From Tannerella sp. (GTDB taxonomy: Bacteria > Bacteroidota > Bacteroidia > Bacteroidales > Tannerellaceae), in NCBI GenBank assembly GCA_031257565.1, contig JAIROL010000080.1:1-50481 (forward strand): 50,481 nt of DNA, in the 5' to 3' direction. Below the pieces are notes generated by a model, which was given only the letters and a program-made list of their open reading frames with translations, did not search any database and was not told the DNA's origin. The translations under genes were made by a program, and so were the position numbers. Numbering within the stretch: position 1 is the first letter of the stretch; the number at the start of each line of letters is the position of its first letter. Shown in pieces: positions 11,142 through 19,554 of the stretch.

Positions 11142-13550
11142 ATGAACAGGAAAATATTTTCATTAATCGCATGGGGATTGCTTGCCGTTGCAAGCATTTC
11201 CGGTCTTTGCGCTCAGGACAAACTGTATCTTAACACGTTTCCCTTGAGCGAAGTGAAATTATTGGATGGTCCTTTTAAGCAAGCCTGCGACCTCAACATA
11301 CAAGTGTTGCTGCAATACGACGTTGACCGCCTGCTGGCTCCTTTTTTGAAAGAAGCCGGGTTAACGCCTAAAGGCGAAAGTTTTCCTAACTGGATTGGTT
11401 TGGACGGACATGTCGGCGGTCATTATCTGTCGGCTTTAGCCATTTCTTATGCCGCCACGGGAAATCAGGCATGCAAGGAACGGATGGAATACATGCTTGC
11501 CGAATTGAAACGCTGCCGGCAACAGTATGGAAACGGATATATTGGCGGCGTACCGGACGGAACAACTATCTGGAACGGAGTTAAGAATGGCAATCCGGGT
11601 ATCGTATGGGATTACTGGGTGCCCTGGTATAATCTTCACAAAACATACGCCGGACTGAGAGACGCCTGGCTCTACGGGGGAAATGAAGATGCAAAACAAA
11701 TGTTTCTGGATTTGTGCGATTGGGGATTAACCATTATTACGCCTTTGAACAGTGAGCAGATGGAAATCATGCTGGGAAACGAATTTGGAGGAATGAATGA
11801 AGTATATGCCGATGCTTACCAAATAACCGATGATGTTAAATACTTGAACGCAGCCAAACGGTTTTCACATAGAGACTTATTCGACAGTATGGCAAAAACG
11901 GTTGACAATCTGGACAATAAACATGCAAATACGCAAGTCCCCAAAGCCGTCGGATACCAGCGGGTAGCAGAATTAAGCAAAGAATCAAGCTACATCACAG
12001 CAGCAGAATTTTTCTGGGAAACAGTTACTCAAAACCGCTCGCTTTCTTTTGGTGGAAACAGCCGCAGGGAACATTTTCCGTCCGTAATTGATTGCGTTAG
12101 TTATACGGAAGAACGCGAGGGGCCTGAAACCTGCAACACCAACAACATGCTGAAATTGACTGAGGGTTTATTCCGGATGAATCCCGACGCCAAGTATGCC
12201 GATTTTTACGAACGGGCAATGTTCAATCATATCCTGTCGTCGCAACATCCCGAACACGGCGGCTATGTCTATTTCACTCCTGCCCGTCCCCGCCATTACC
12301 GGGTTTATTCCGCACCCAATGAAGCGATGTGGTGCTGTGTGGGAACAGGAATGGAAAATCACGGAAAATACGGCGAGTTTATTTACAGTCATTCAGGCGA
12401 CTCGCTGTTTGTCAATTTGTTTGTCGCTTCGGAACTCACCTGGAGAGATAAAAACATAGTTGTTGAACAGCAAACCCAATTTCCCGAAGAAGAAGGCAGC
12501 AAATTAATAATCAAAGTAACCGCTCCTACACGGTTCAAACTATTGGTACGCCATCCGTGGTGGGTCGGCGCCTCCGAAATGCAAGTGAATTGCGACGGGA
12601 CAAACTATGCCGCATATTCATCGCCCTCGTCCTATGCCGAAATCGACCGGACATGGCACAGCGGCGATGAAGTAATCATCCGAACGCCGATGAGAAACAC
12701 GATTGAAGAAATGCCGAACGTTCCAGCATACATATCAGTCCTTCACGGACCAATTGTGTTAGGAATCAAGACCGGAACTGAAAACCTCACAGGTTTGGTT
12801 GCCGGCGACGACCGTTGGGCGCACATCGCTTCCGGACGGTTATTGCTGCTGACCGAAGCGCCTTTCAGCATCGGCACAAGAGAAGAAATACAGGCGAAAC
12901 TAAACAATCTGCAACCGGTAGCCGGAAAATCTTTATGTTTCAGTGCCGCCGGATTATTCAAAGCCGAGAAAGATCAAGATTTGGTTTTTGAACCTTTCTA
13001 TCGTATCCACGACAGCCGCTACCTGATCTACTGGATGTCGATGAGCGAATCCGAACATGAACAATACATAAAGGAAATGGCTGATGCGGAACGGGGCAAA
13101 ATGATACTGGAAGAATGCACGGTAGATATGGTAACGCCCGCCGAACAACAACCGGAAGTTGACCACCATATGCAAACCCAAAATTCCTATTCCGGTTACC
13201 ATAATGAAGAGGGTTGGCGCGACGCCCGCGACAATGGTTATTTCAGTTACAACCTGCTGACAAAAGGTCACGAAGACTTGTCGCTGATGGTTCGCTATTG
13301 GGGCAACGAAGGTGGAAACCGCACTTTCGACATCCTGATTGACGACAAATTGTTAGTTACCGAAAACGTTGCCGGCAAATGGAATAAAGATGAATTTGTG
13401 AATGTCGAATATCCAATTCCTGCTGAACGGTTAAGAGGAAAAGAATCCGTAACTGTTACGTTCAAATGCAGACCAGGACATGTCGCCGGCGGCGTTTTTA
13501 GCGTCCGCTTACTGAAACCGGCAACAACGTCTTCCGTTTTCGTCCAATGA
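11142..13550 (+). CDS. GH127/GH146-type beta-L-arabinofuranosidase
   Basis: I place the start at ATG 11142, giving signal peptide MNRKIFSLIAWGLLAVASISGLCAQ. The frame is open upstream to 11070 but that overlaps the esterase. The 802-aa protein has the (alpha/alpha)6 barrel of cysteine-dependent retaining arabinofuranosidases (LDGHVGGHYLSALA, WYNLHKTYAGLRDAW, NEFGGMNEV). The Cys pair in MWCCVGTGMENHGKYGEF (C398/C399) and the EEREGPETCNTNNM segment supply the zinc-bound cysteines and acidic residue known from HypBA1 and the GH146 enzymes. C-terminal beta-sandwich domains bring it to the length typical of GH146. It would remove beta-linked L-arabinofuranose. It is the last gene before the foreign-looking ABC cassette. 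Confidence 0.85.
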   Translation: MNRKIFSLIAWGLLAVASISGLCAQDKLYLNTFPLSEVKLLDGPFKQACDLNIQVLLQYDVDRLLAPFLKEAGLTPKGESFPNWIGLDGHVGGHYLSALAISYAATGNQACKERMEYMLAELKRCRQQYGNGYIGGVPDGTTIWNGVKNGNPGIVWDYWVPWYNLHKTYAGLRDAWLYGGNEDAKQMFLDLCDWGLTIITPLNSEQMEIMLGNEFGGMNEVYADAYQITDDVKYLNAAKRFSHRDLFDSMAKTVDNLDNKHANTQVPKAVGYQRVAELSKESSYITAAEFFWETVTQNRSLSFGGNSRREHFPSVIDCVSYTEEREGPETCNTNNMLKLTEGLFRMNPDAKYADFYERAMFNHILSSQHPEHGGYVYFTPARPRHYRVYSAPNEAMWCCVGTGMENHGKYGEFIYSHSGDSLFVNLFVASELTWRDKNIVVEQQTQFPEEEGSKLIIKVTAPTRFKLLVRHPWWVGASEMQVNCDGTNYAAYSSPSSYAEIDRTWHSGDEVIIRTPMRNTIEEMPNVPAYISVLHGPIVLGIKTGTENLTGLVAGDDRWAHIASGRLLLLTEAPFSIGTREEIQAKLNNLQPVAGKSLCFSAAGLFKAEKDQDLVFEPFYRIHDSRYLIYWMSMSESEHEQYIKEMADAERGKMILEECTVDMVTPAEQQPEVDHHMQTQNSYSGYHNEEGWRDARDNGYFSYNLLTKGHEDLSLMVRYWGNEGGNRTFDILIDDKLLVTENVAGKWNKDEFVNVEYPIPAERLRGKESVTVTFKCRPGHVAGGVFSVRLLKPATTSSVFVQ

Positions 13551-13609
13551 TACTCACAGTTACGGCTACGAATGGCGTTGACATTTTATTTTCGAAAAAA
13601 AACATTGAA

Positions 13610-13643
13610 TTTGCTGGGAAGAATCAGAAAAATACTACCTTTG
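13610..13643 (+). promoter_or_regulatory. Promoter of the ABC three-component cassette
   Basis: TTTG at 13610-13613 and TACCTTTG at 13636-13643 fit the Bacteroidetes promoter pattern with a 22-nt spacer, 19 nt before the first gene. The cassette therefore appears to have its own promoter, independent of the polysaccharide locus. Confidence 0.45.
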
Positions 13644-13661
13644 TGCCATATTTGATTTTTT

Positions 13662-14579
13662 ATGGATAGAAGTAGCCGTTATATTACCCGTTTGATATTC
13701 CAGAATCGCATTTATTCATGTGATGGTGGTGCTTTTGAGAGTCTTTTCACTCAGGTAATGCAGTGCCATAATTCTAACTTCAGGCAAGTTAAGCCACAAG
13801 GACAGTATGGGGATAGAAAAAATGATGGATTTGATAATACGACAGGTACCTATTATCAGGTGTATGCTCCGGAGGACATCAGAATAAGAGAAAAGGAAAC
13901 CATTGATAAACTTGTGGCGGATTTTGCGGGGTTATATTCTTATTGGCAAACTATTACTCCGATAAAGTCTTTCGTCTATGTTGTAAATGATAAATATAAA
14001 GGTACATATCCAAGTTTGTATGCCGAACTTCAAAAAATAAGAAGTCAATATGTTGATGTTATAGTCAATCCCTTTTTATCCAAAGATTTGGAAGATATAT
14101 TTCTTGGATTGGATGAGAATAGTGTAATAGATATTATTGGAATAATTCCATCCCCGGATGATATTGCCGTAGAGTATGGAGTTATGAGGGATGTGGTAGA
14201 TTACTTGTTGAATGTAGTAACCAATCCGCAACAGGAGGTAATCCCCCAGAATCCTGATTTTGACAGAAAAATATCTTTCAACAGTTTAAGCGGGAATGTC
14301 GCCGCTTACTTGCAATGTCATAGAATTAATGAATTTGCTATCAATGATTTTTTTGAATTGAACAGCAACTTTGCCAAAAACGAACTGCGGAATGTATTTA
14401 ATGGCTTGTATAATGAGGCTTTGAGTATTATTCCCGATTCCGGAGATAAGAGTGATAAGGTCTTTTTCTATATCTATGAAAAATCTTATCCGAAACATTC
14501 TGTCGCCATTAATGCTGCAATATTCACATTGATGGCCTACTATTTTGAATATTGTGATATTTTTGAAGTGCCTGTATGA
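13662..14579 (+). CDS. ABC-three-component system effector-like protein
   Basis: First gene of a compact three-gene operon, 305 aa, no signal peptide, cytoplasmic. The N-terminus (GGAFESLFTQVMQ, QVKPQGQYGDRKNDGF, GTYYQVYAPED) resembles the N-terminal domain of proteins encoded next to DUF2326 ATPases. Its pattern of Glu25, Asp51/Asp55 and the QVY strand is reminiscent of restriction-endonuclease-like folds, but the expected lysine is a tyrosine here, so nuclease activity is uncertain. The C-terminal half is helical, without recognisable motifs, and may be the ATPase-partner domain. Known ABC-3C systems are proposed anti-phage systems; that role here is inferred from operon architecture. The stop overlaps the next start by 4 nt (ATGA). 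Confidence 0.65.
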   Translation: MDRSSRYITRLIFQNRIYSCDGGAFESLFTQVMQCHNSNFRQVKPQGQYGDRKNDGFDNTTGTYYQVYAPEDIRIREKETIDKLVADFAGLYSYWQTITPIKSFVYVVNDKYKGTYPSLYAELQKIRSQYVDVIVNPFLSKDLEDIFLGLDENSVIDIIGIIPSPDDIAVEYGVMRDVVDYLLNVVTNPQQEVIPQNPDFDRKISFNSLSGNVAAYLQCHRINEFAINDFFELNSNFAKNELRNVFNGLYNEALSIIPDSGDKSDKVFFYIYEKSYPKHSVAINAAIFTLMAYYFEYCDIFEVPV

Positions 14580-14833
14580 TACTGCCATCCAAACATATCA
14601 GTTTAGCGGAATCTATCATCGGATTGGGCGGGGTTTTATTGGAAATCCTGATAAAACAGCCTTGTTCTTTGGATGCGTTATGGCAGGAATATTCTAAGAT
14701 TAATAATAAAAAGGATTCATATCCTGCTTATCATAGTTTTGACAATGTTATTTTAGCTGTCAATCTGTTATACATGATTGGCGCTATAACTATAAATGCA
14801 GAAGGGAAATTATACAGATATGAAGCTGCTTAA
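14576..14833 (+). CDS. ABC-three-component system middle component
   Basis: Small 85-aa cytoplasmic protein starting MILPSKHISLAESIIGLGGVLLEIL and containing a SLDALWQEYSKIN segment. This matches the short 'middle component' proteins found between the effector and the DUF2326 ATPase in ABC-3C operons. Such proteins look like winged-helix adaptors. It overlaps the upstream gene by 4 nt and the ATPase gene by 14 nt, which implies translational coupling and a stoichiometric complex. The assignment rests on size, position and remembered sequence pattern. Confidence 0.65.
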   Translation: MILPSKHISLAESIIGLGGVLLEILIKQPCSLDALWQEYSKINNKKDSYPAYHSFDNVILAVNLLYMIGAITINAEGKLYRYEAA

Positions 14834-16556
14834 ATTAAGTGCAAATAAGGAAAGTTTCCATACAATCTCCTTTAATAAAACGGGAGTTTCTCTTATTGTG
14901 GCTAAAAAAAGAACTGAAAATGAGAGAGATACTTATAATAGTGTTGGAAAATCTTTGTCAATAGCGCTAATTCACTTTTGTCTCGCTTCTAATAAAATTC
15001 CTGCGTTTGAGGAACAACTTGCCGACTGGGAATTCTATCTGGATTTTGAGATTAATGGAAAAGAATATACATCCAAAAGAAGGACAAATAATCAAACTGT
15101 CATATTTTTAAACGATGTAGAGATGACGTTAGCGGATTTTCGGACCAATCTGGCAGATAAGGCTTTTGGCATAGCAACTCCGGTTAATTACCTGACATTC
15201 AGAACTCTTATCTCAAGGTTTATTCGTCCTAAAAGAAGCAGTTATGATTTATATTCGGATTTCATCAAAGAAGAAGAAGATTACCCCCGGTTATTGAATA
15301 ACTCCTATCTGTTAGGGCTTGATATTCGCAAAGTTATCAAGAAATGCGAATTGAAGGAAGAATTTGATTTAGTGAAAGATATAGGCGCTAAAATTCAAAA
15401 AGACCCTGTAATGAAATCTTTCTTCCTGAAAGATGGCGCTTCTGAAAATGTAGAAATCAAGATAGTTGAATTAGAAAGAAAAATATCAAGGTTACAGGCA
15501 AACATTGACGGGTTTGTTATTGCGGAGGATTATAATGAAATAAAGAAAGACGCCGACAGTATTTCCAATTATCTGAGAGACTTAAGGAATCAAGCTGCAA
15601 AAATCAGGATAGCTGTCGAAAGTTTGGGAAAAAGTTTAAAGGTTAAGCCGGATATTACACATGAACAGCTTAAAGATTTCTATGCCCAAGCTCAAATCCA
15701 GTTAAGCGACATGGTCGTTAAAAAGATTGAAGATGTAGAGGCCTTTAATGCTAAAATATTGGATAACAGAACTGTCGGTCTTTTAAGGGAGAAGCGGAAT
15801 TTTGAGAATCAACTGTCTGAAATAGAGAGTAAAATAACTCATTGGGGACATTTGGAAGATGAAAAACTACAATATCTTAATTCACATGGTGCATTGGATG
15901 ATTATACACAACTCACCAACTTGCTGGCAGAGAATAAAATGAATTTATTAAAATTCCAGCAATATAAACAATTGGTAAAAGAGTATAAAACCCGGCAGGA
16001 AGAAGTAAAAAAGAATTTTGCCGATGAAAATATTGCAACTGTTAAATATTTGAGTGACATTGAGCCATTAGTAAAGAAAAATATTTTAATCTTCCAAACT
16101 CTTTCCGAACAATTTTATGAAGGCAAATCGTCTGGTATCACTATAGAAAACAACGAGAAGCAGAATAAACTCCGGTTTGATATCAAGGCAAAAATTGAAG
16201 ATGATACCGGCGATGGAGTGAATGGAGTCCGGACATTCTGTTTTGACTGGACGTTATTGAAAGGACAATATAATCACAATGTTAAGTTTATTTTCCATGA
16301 CAGCAGGCTCATTTCGGAAAATGACCCCCGGCAAGTGGCCACAATGCTAAAGATTGCATATCACGAATGTCAAAAGAATGATTTTCAGTATATTTTATCC
16401 ATCAACCAGTCAACCTTGGACTTATTACAAAAAGAATTGAGTGAAGAAGAATATAAAACATTGGTTGTTGATACTGAGGTTTTGGAGTTGAATGATATAT
16501 CCGACGAACATAAATTGCTGGGAATCCAATTGGATTTGAATTATACAAAAGAATAG
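14820..16556 (+). CDS. DUF2326-type ABC ATPase with coiled coil
   Basis: ATPase subunit of the three-gene cassette, 578 aa from ATG 14820; an in-frame ATG at 14796 would overlap the middle gene further. The SMC/RecN-like plan is visible: an N-terminal P-loop DTYNSVGKSLSIALIHFCLA (about 38-57), a long coiled-coil stretch at roughly 200-440 (ENVEIKIVELERKISRLQ, FENQLSEIESKI), and a C-terminal DUF2326 part with GDGVNGVRTFCFDWTLL and VKFIFHDSRLI. The ATP-driven coiled-coil subunit probably senses a DNA or protein state and controls the effector at 13662. Lower G+C than the neighbouring glycosidase genes suggests horizontal acquisition. Its stop is followed by a 269-nt gap containing a stem-loop. 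Confidence 0.8.
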   Translation: MKLLKLSANKESFHTISFNKTGVSLIVAKKRTENERDTYNSVGKSLSIALIHFCLASNKIPAFEEQLADWEFYLDFEINGKEYTSKRRTNNQTVIFLNDVEMTLADFRTNLADKAFGIATPVNYLTFRTLISRFIRPKRSSYDLYSDFIKEEEDYPRLLNNSYLLGLDIRKVIKKCELKEEFDLVKDIGAKIQKDPVMKSFFLKDGASENVEIKIVELERKISRLQANIDGFVIAEDYNEIKKDADSISNYLRDLRNQAAKIRIAVESLGKSLKVKPDITHEQLKDFYAQAQIQLSDMVVKKIEDVEAFNAKILDNRTVGLLREKRNFENQLSEIESKITHWGHLEDEKLQYLNSHGALDDYTQLTNLLAENKMNLLKFQQYKQLVKEYKTRQEEVKKNFADENIATVKYLSDIEPLVKKNILIFQTLSEQFYEGKSSGITIENNEKQNKLRFDIKAKIEDDTGDGVNGVRTFCFDWTLLKGQYNHNVKFIFHDSRLISENDPRQVATMLKIAYHECQKNDFQYILSINQSTLDLLQKELSEEEYKTLVVDTEVLELNDISDEHKLLGIQLDLNYTKE

Positions 16557-16608
16557 AAACGCAAAGAACCGACCGGTAAACGTTTTTTTTGCTCAACCGT
16601 GATATTTT

Positions 16609-16654
16609 TTCAGGGCAACCGCACCAAATAAATTTTTGATGTGATTGCCCTGAA
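16609..16654 (+). terminator. Stem-loop after the ABC cassette
   Basis: TTCAGGGCAA (16609-16618) pairs perfectly with TTGCCCTGAA (16645-16654) around a 26-nt AT-rich loop. It lies 50 nt after the ATPase stop and is followed by an AT-rich stretch, so it may terminate the cassette transcript. The loop is long for a classical terminator. The rest of the gap (16557-16825) holds T-runs but nothing else recognisable. Confidence 0.4.
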
Positions 16655-16825
16655 TACTTTTATTCAAACTCCTCCTGTTAAAACCCACAATCCAAGCCTG
16701 TTGATACCACTATCCATAATAAATAATCGTTTTTTATCTGAAATCTGAAATCAAATATCTAAAATCTAAAACCCCAAACGGAAGTATTCGCGACTTTTGC
16801 ACCGAAGAACATTAATTTTATTTTT

Positions 16826-18562
16826 ATGACAAACAAATTATTGATATGCTTATTGACAGGAGTGGCCGGAGTGACGTGTAGCCTTGCTCTATTGGGATGC
16901 AACAGTCAATCGAAAGAAAACCCGGAACAAATTCCGTTGAACAGGAGGGAATCGGTCGCCATATTTGATTATTTCAATTATAAGGGTGAGGATGATTATT
17001 ATAAAAACAATCCGCTGTCCGAATCCGGCGTTTTTTATAATCCCATACTGCCGGGATGGTATTCCGACCCGAGCATCTGCACGAATGGAGAGGATTATTT
17101 TTTAGTAACCTCCACGTTCGTCTATTATCCGGGAGTTCCCATATTTCACAGTAAGGATTTGATTAACTGGAAACAAATCGGACATGTACTTGACCGCCAG
17201 TCCCAATTAAATAATTTTGAAGGACAAAATACAAGTGGAGGAATTTTTGCCCCCGCCATCAGCTATAATCCGCATAATCAAACATATTATATGATTACCA
17301 CCAATGTAGGCGCAGGTAATTTCTTTGTAAAAACCCAAAATCCGTTCGATTCATGGTCTGAACCCATTTATTTGCCTGAAGTCAGGGGTATTGACCCTTC
17401 TTTCTTTTTTGACGATGACGGGAAAGCATACATTGTCAATAATGATGACCCCGATGGTTCCATCCTGTATAATGGACATCGTGCCATTCGGATTCGCGAA
17501 TTTGATGTGAACACGGATAAAGTGATTGGCGAAAGTAAAATGATCGTAAACGGAGGTGTAAATCTGAAAGACAACCCTATCTGGATAGAAGGACCTCACT
17601 TGTATAAAATCAATGGAAAATACCTGCTGATGGCAGCCGAAGGAGGTACGGGGCAGAATCATTCGGAAGTCATATTCAGTGCCGACAGTCCGGCAGGCAA
17701 ATATACTCCATGGAAAAACAATCCGATTCTTACGCAGCGACACCTTGATTCCAATCGTGCCAATCCTATCACTTGTGTAGGTCATGCCGACCTTGTTCAG
17801 GCAAAAGAAGGCGATTGGTGGGCGGTTTTCCTCGCATGCCGTCCCATAAACGGCACGTTTGAAAACCTGGGGAGAGAAACGTTTCTTATGCCTGTCAAAT
17901 GGAGTGACGACGGATTTCCCTATATGACACAGGACGACGAACTTGTACCCATGCTTCTGAACAGAGCCGGCGCCGTCAGAGAAGCGGAAACAACATTCGG
18001 AAACTTTGAAAAAAATGAAGATTTCAATTCCGGACAGTTGGACATGGAATGGCTTACATTGAGAGCGTCCGCCTCGAATTTGTATTCGTTGACGGATAAT
18101 CCGGGATTCCTTTCATTGCAATGTGCGGATATAACCTCGTCGGAAAAGCATACTCCGGCATTTATCTGCCGCCGTTTGCAGCATCACAGTTTTGAATGTA
18201 CGACGAAAATGTTTTTTGATCCGTCGGATGAAAATGAGGCGGCCGGCATATTGATTTACAAAGACGAGACGCATCAGTATTTTCTCTCGGTAAGAAAATC
18301 GGGAAGTAAGCGGGAAATAAGTCTGGAAAGAATCGGCGCATCAAATGCCGGCATACCGGCAGGCCAACATGTTGCAGATGACGGGAAACCGGTCTATCTG
18401 AAAGTGGTTTCCACGGGTCCGACATTTGAATGTTATTATGCGGAAAAGAAAGATGAATGGAAACTGTTGTGTGAAAATATTGATGCTCGCTATTTGTCGA
18501 CAGCCAATGCCGGAGGATTTACCGGTACCACAATCGGAATGTATGCAACAGTAAACAGATAA
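16826..18562 (+). CDS. GH43 beta-xylosidase-like lipoprotein with CBM91-type C-terminus
   Basis: Enzyme of 578 aa with a lipoprotein signal (LALLGCNSQS). The GH43 propeller has LPGWYSDPSIC (D81), GIDPSFFFDDDG (D190) and WIEGPHLY (E255). Residues about 385-578 form the beta-sandwich (DFNSGQLDMEWLTLRASASNLYSL ... GFTGTTIGMYATVNR) found in GH43 xylosidases whose C-terminal lobe helps build the active site. This arrangement usually means beta-xylosidase, sometimes with arabinofuranosidase activity. A spacer of about 50 residues between lipobox and propeller is longer than usual. It lies between the ABC cassette and the HU-like gene; the -7-like element upstream is poor, so its promoter is uncertain. 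Confidence 0.85.
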   Translation: MTNKLLICLLTGVAGVTCSLALLGCNSQSKENPEQIPLNRRESVAIFDYFNYKGEDDYYKNNPLSESGVFYNPILPGWYSDPSICTNGEDYFLVTSTFVYYPGVPIFHSKDLINWKQIGHVLDRQSQLNNFEGQNTSGGIFAPAISYNPHNQTYYMITTNVGAGNFFVKTQNPFDSWSEPIYLPEVRGIDPSFFFDDDGKAYIVNNDDPDGSILYNGHRAIRIREFDVNTDKVIGESKMIVNGGVNLKDNPIWIEGPHLYKINGKYLLMAAEGGTGQNHSEVIFSADSPAGKYTPWKNNPILTQRHLDSNRANPITCVGHADLVQAKEGDWWAVFLACRPINGTFENLGRETFLMPVKWSDDGFPYMTQDDELVPMLLNRAGAVREAETTFGNFEKNEDFNSGQLDMEWLTLRASASNLYSLTDNPGFLSLQCADITSSEKHTPAFICRRLQHHSFECTTKMFFDPSDENEAAGILIYKDETHQYFLSVRKSGSKREISLERIGASNAGIPAGQHVADDGKPVYLKVVSTGPTFECYYAEKKDEWKLLCENIDARYLSTANAGGFTGTTIGMYATVNR

Positions 18563-18785
18563 CATGAACTGTTAATTATGAAAAAAAACAGTGTGAAAGT
18601 AAAAATTATATGAACTCTGTGAAAGTAAAATATTGGGTCTGTCTTGGATTAATTAAGAATCTTTTTGTTGTCTTTTTCGGAAGAAACGACAAAAGGGGGA
18701 TTTTACAATTTATACTGTTCAGTTCAGACAAAAGTCGCCGGCATGGTATTTATACCGTACCGACCGGCTTGTATAGCGCTATTGA

Positions 18786-18814
18786 GGGAGGATTATCTCC
18801 GGACTGATCCTCCC
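18786..18814 (+). terminator. Rho-independent terminator candidate
   Basis: GGGAGGAT (18786-18793) and ATCCTCCC (18807-18814) form an 8-bp GC-rich stem with a 13-nt loop, followed by TTTATAT. It sits in the 350-nt gene-free stretch 18563-18913 after the GH43 gene. That stretch also contains an unconvincing 65-codon frame (18610-18807) with no recognisable homology and nothing else I can support. Confidence 0.55.
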
Positions 18815-18913
18815 TTTATATAAACGAAATCCCTTACAGCTAATGGATGATATCAACACCTATTGTTTAGTGAAGTTTTTTTAATATATAATACAAATCA
18901 AATTATTAGATTT

Positions 18914-19315
18914 ATGCCAATCATATTTAATAAAATAGAGCGGGCGAATCCTCAGAACAGGACAGCTCCGAAAAAATGGTATCCTGTACTGAAAACCATT
19001 AAGCAGACGAATGAGAAAGAAGTAGCGAAGGAAATATCCGACGAAACAACTCTCAACCGAAAGGAAGCGGAAATGGCGCTCAATCAGTTGGGAAAAGTAC
19101 TTGCCCGTAATTTTCTGGCAAGCAACAGCGTACAGTTGGGCGAATGTGGGTCATTTCATCTTACAAACAACGGTGAAGGTCGCGACAGCAAAGAGAAAGT
19201 TGTGGTTGCCGACATCAAAAATCTGAATATCAGGTTCACACCTGGGAAAGAGTTGCGTGAAGCGTTGAAAAATGCTGTTTTTGTATTCTCGGAAGACCTT
19301 GTGAGCGGCAAGTAA
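18914..19315 (+). CDS. HU/IHF-family DNA-binding protein
   Basis: Nucleoid-associated protein of 133 aa, start at ATG 18914 (MPIIFNKIERANPQN). This N-terminal form is typical of the longer Bacteroidales HU-like family, with a basic leader before the helical domain. The fold can be followed: a helical dimerisation part (EKEVAKEISDETTLNRKEAEMALNQLGKVLARN), then the strands LGECGSFHLTNN and IRFTPGKELREALKN; the arm region is altered relative to canonical HU. It presumably binds DNA as a dimer. It is immediately followed by an array of GACGTCCG palindromes, a possible binding platform or a repeat family associated with this gene. It has no obvious link to xylan use. Confidence 0.85.
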   Translation: MPIIFNKIERANPQNRTAPKKWYPVLKTIKQTNEKEVAKEISDETTLNRKEAEMALNQLGKVLARNFLASNSVQLGECGSFHLTNNGEGRDSKEKVVVADIKNLNIRFTPGKELREALKNAVFVFSEDLVSGK

Positions 19316-19322
19316 AAATGCA

Positions 19323-19442
19323 GACGTCCGCAGTTTTCGGCGCGGACGTCCGTTTGCTTCCCGTGCGGACGTCCGCGTCCCGAAACACGGACGTCCGTAT
19401 CCGGAGTATGGGAGCGTCCGCGTCGAAAGTCGGGAACGTCCG
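19323..19442 (+). repeat. Six-copy GACGTCCG repeat array
   Basis: GACGTCCG or near copies start at 19323, 19345, 19368, 19390, 19413 (AGCGTCCG) and 19435 (AACGTCCG). Spacings are 22, 23, 22, 23 and 22 nt. Central copies are palindromic (GCGGACGTCCGC at 19366). The array starts 8 nt after the HU-like stop and is strikingly GC-rich for the region. The 45-nt double period would keep a reading frame, but no start or conserved protein supports translation. Confidence 0.85.
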
Positions 19443-19482
19443 CATCCGAAAGAGGGAAACATTCCGTTTTTCAGGGCAACCG

Positions 19483-19496
19483 TTTCCGGCCGGAAA
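19483..19496. repeat. 14-bp perfect palindrome
   Basis: TTTCCGGCCGGAAA lies 59 nt before the SusC start. It could be an operator or the tail of the upstream repeat region. It is preceded by TTTTTCAGGGCAACCG (19467-19482), an exact 16-nt copy of 16606-16621. Confidence 0.4.
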
Positions 19497-19554
19497 TACG
19501 TAAATACATTTTTTGAAAAAGATAAAATACAATGTTTTAATAATATTTAGTACT

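Noticed and set aside
18610-18807. 65-codon frame between GH43 and the HU-like gene
   Set aside because: No homology or signal, and its end overlaps a terminator-like hairpin.
19323-19442. Possible CRISPR array
   Set aside because: Repeat units are only 8-12 nt with 22-23-nt periodicity, no unique spacers of normal length and no cas genes.
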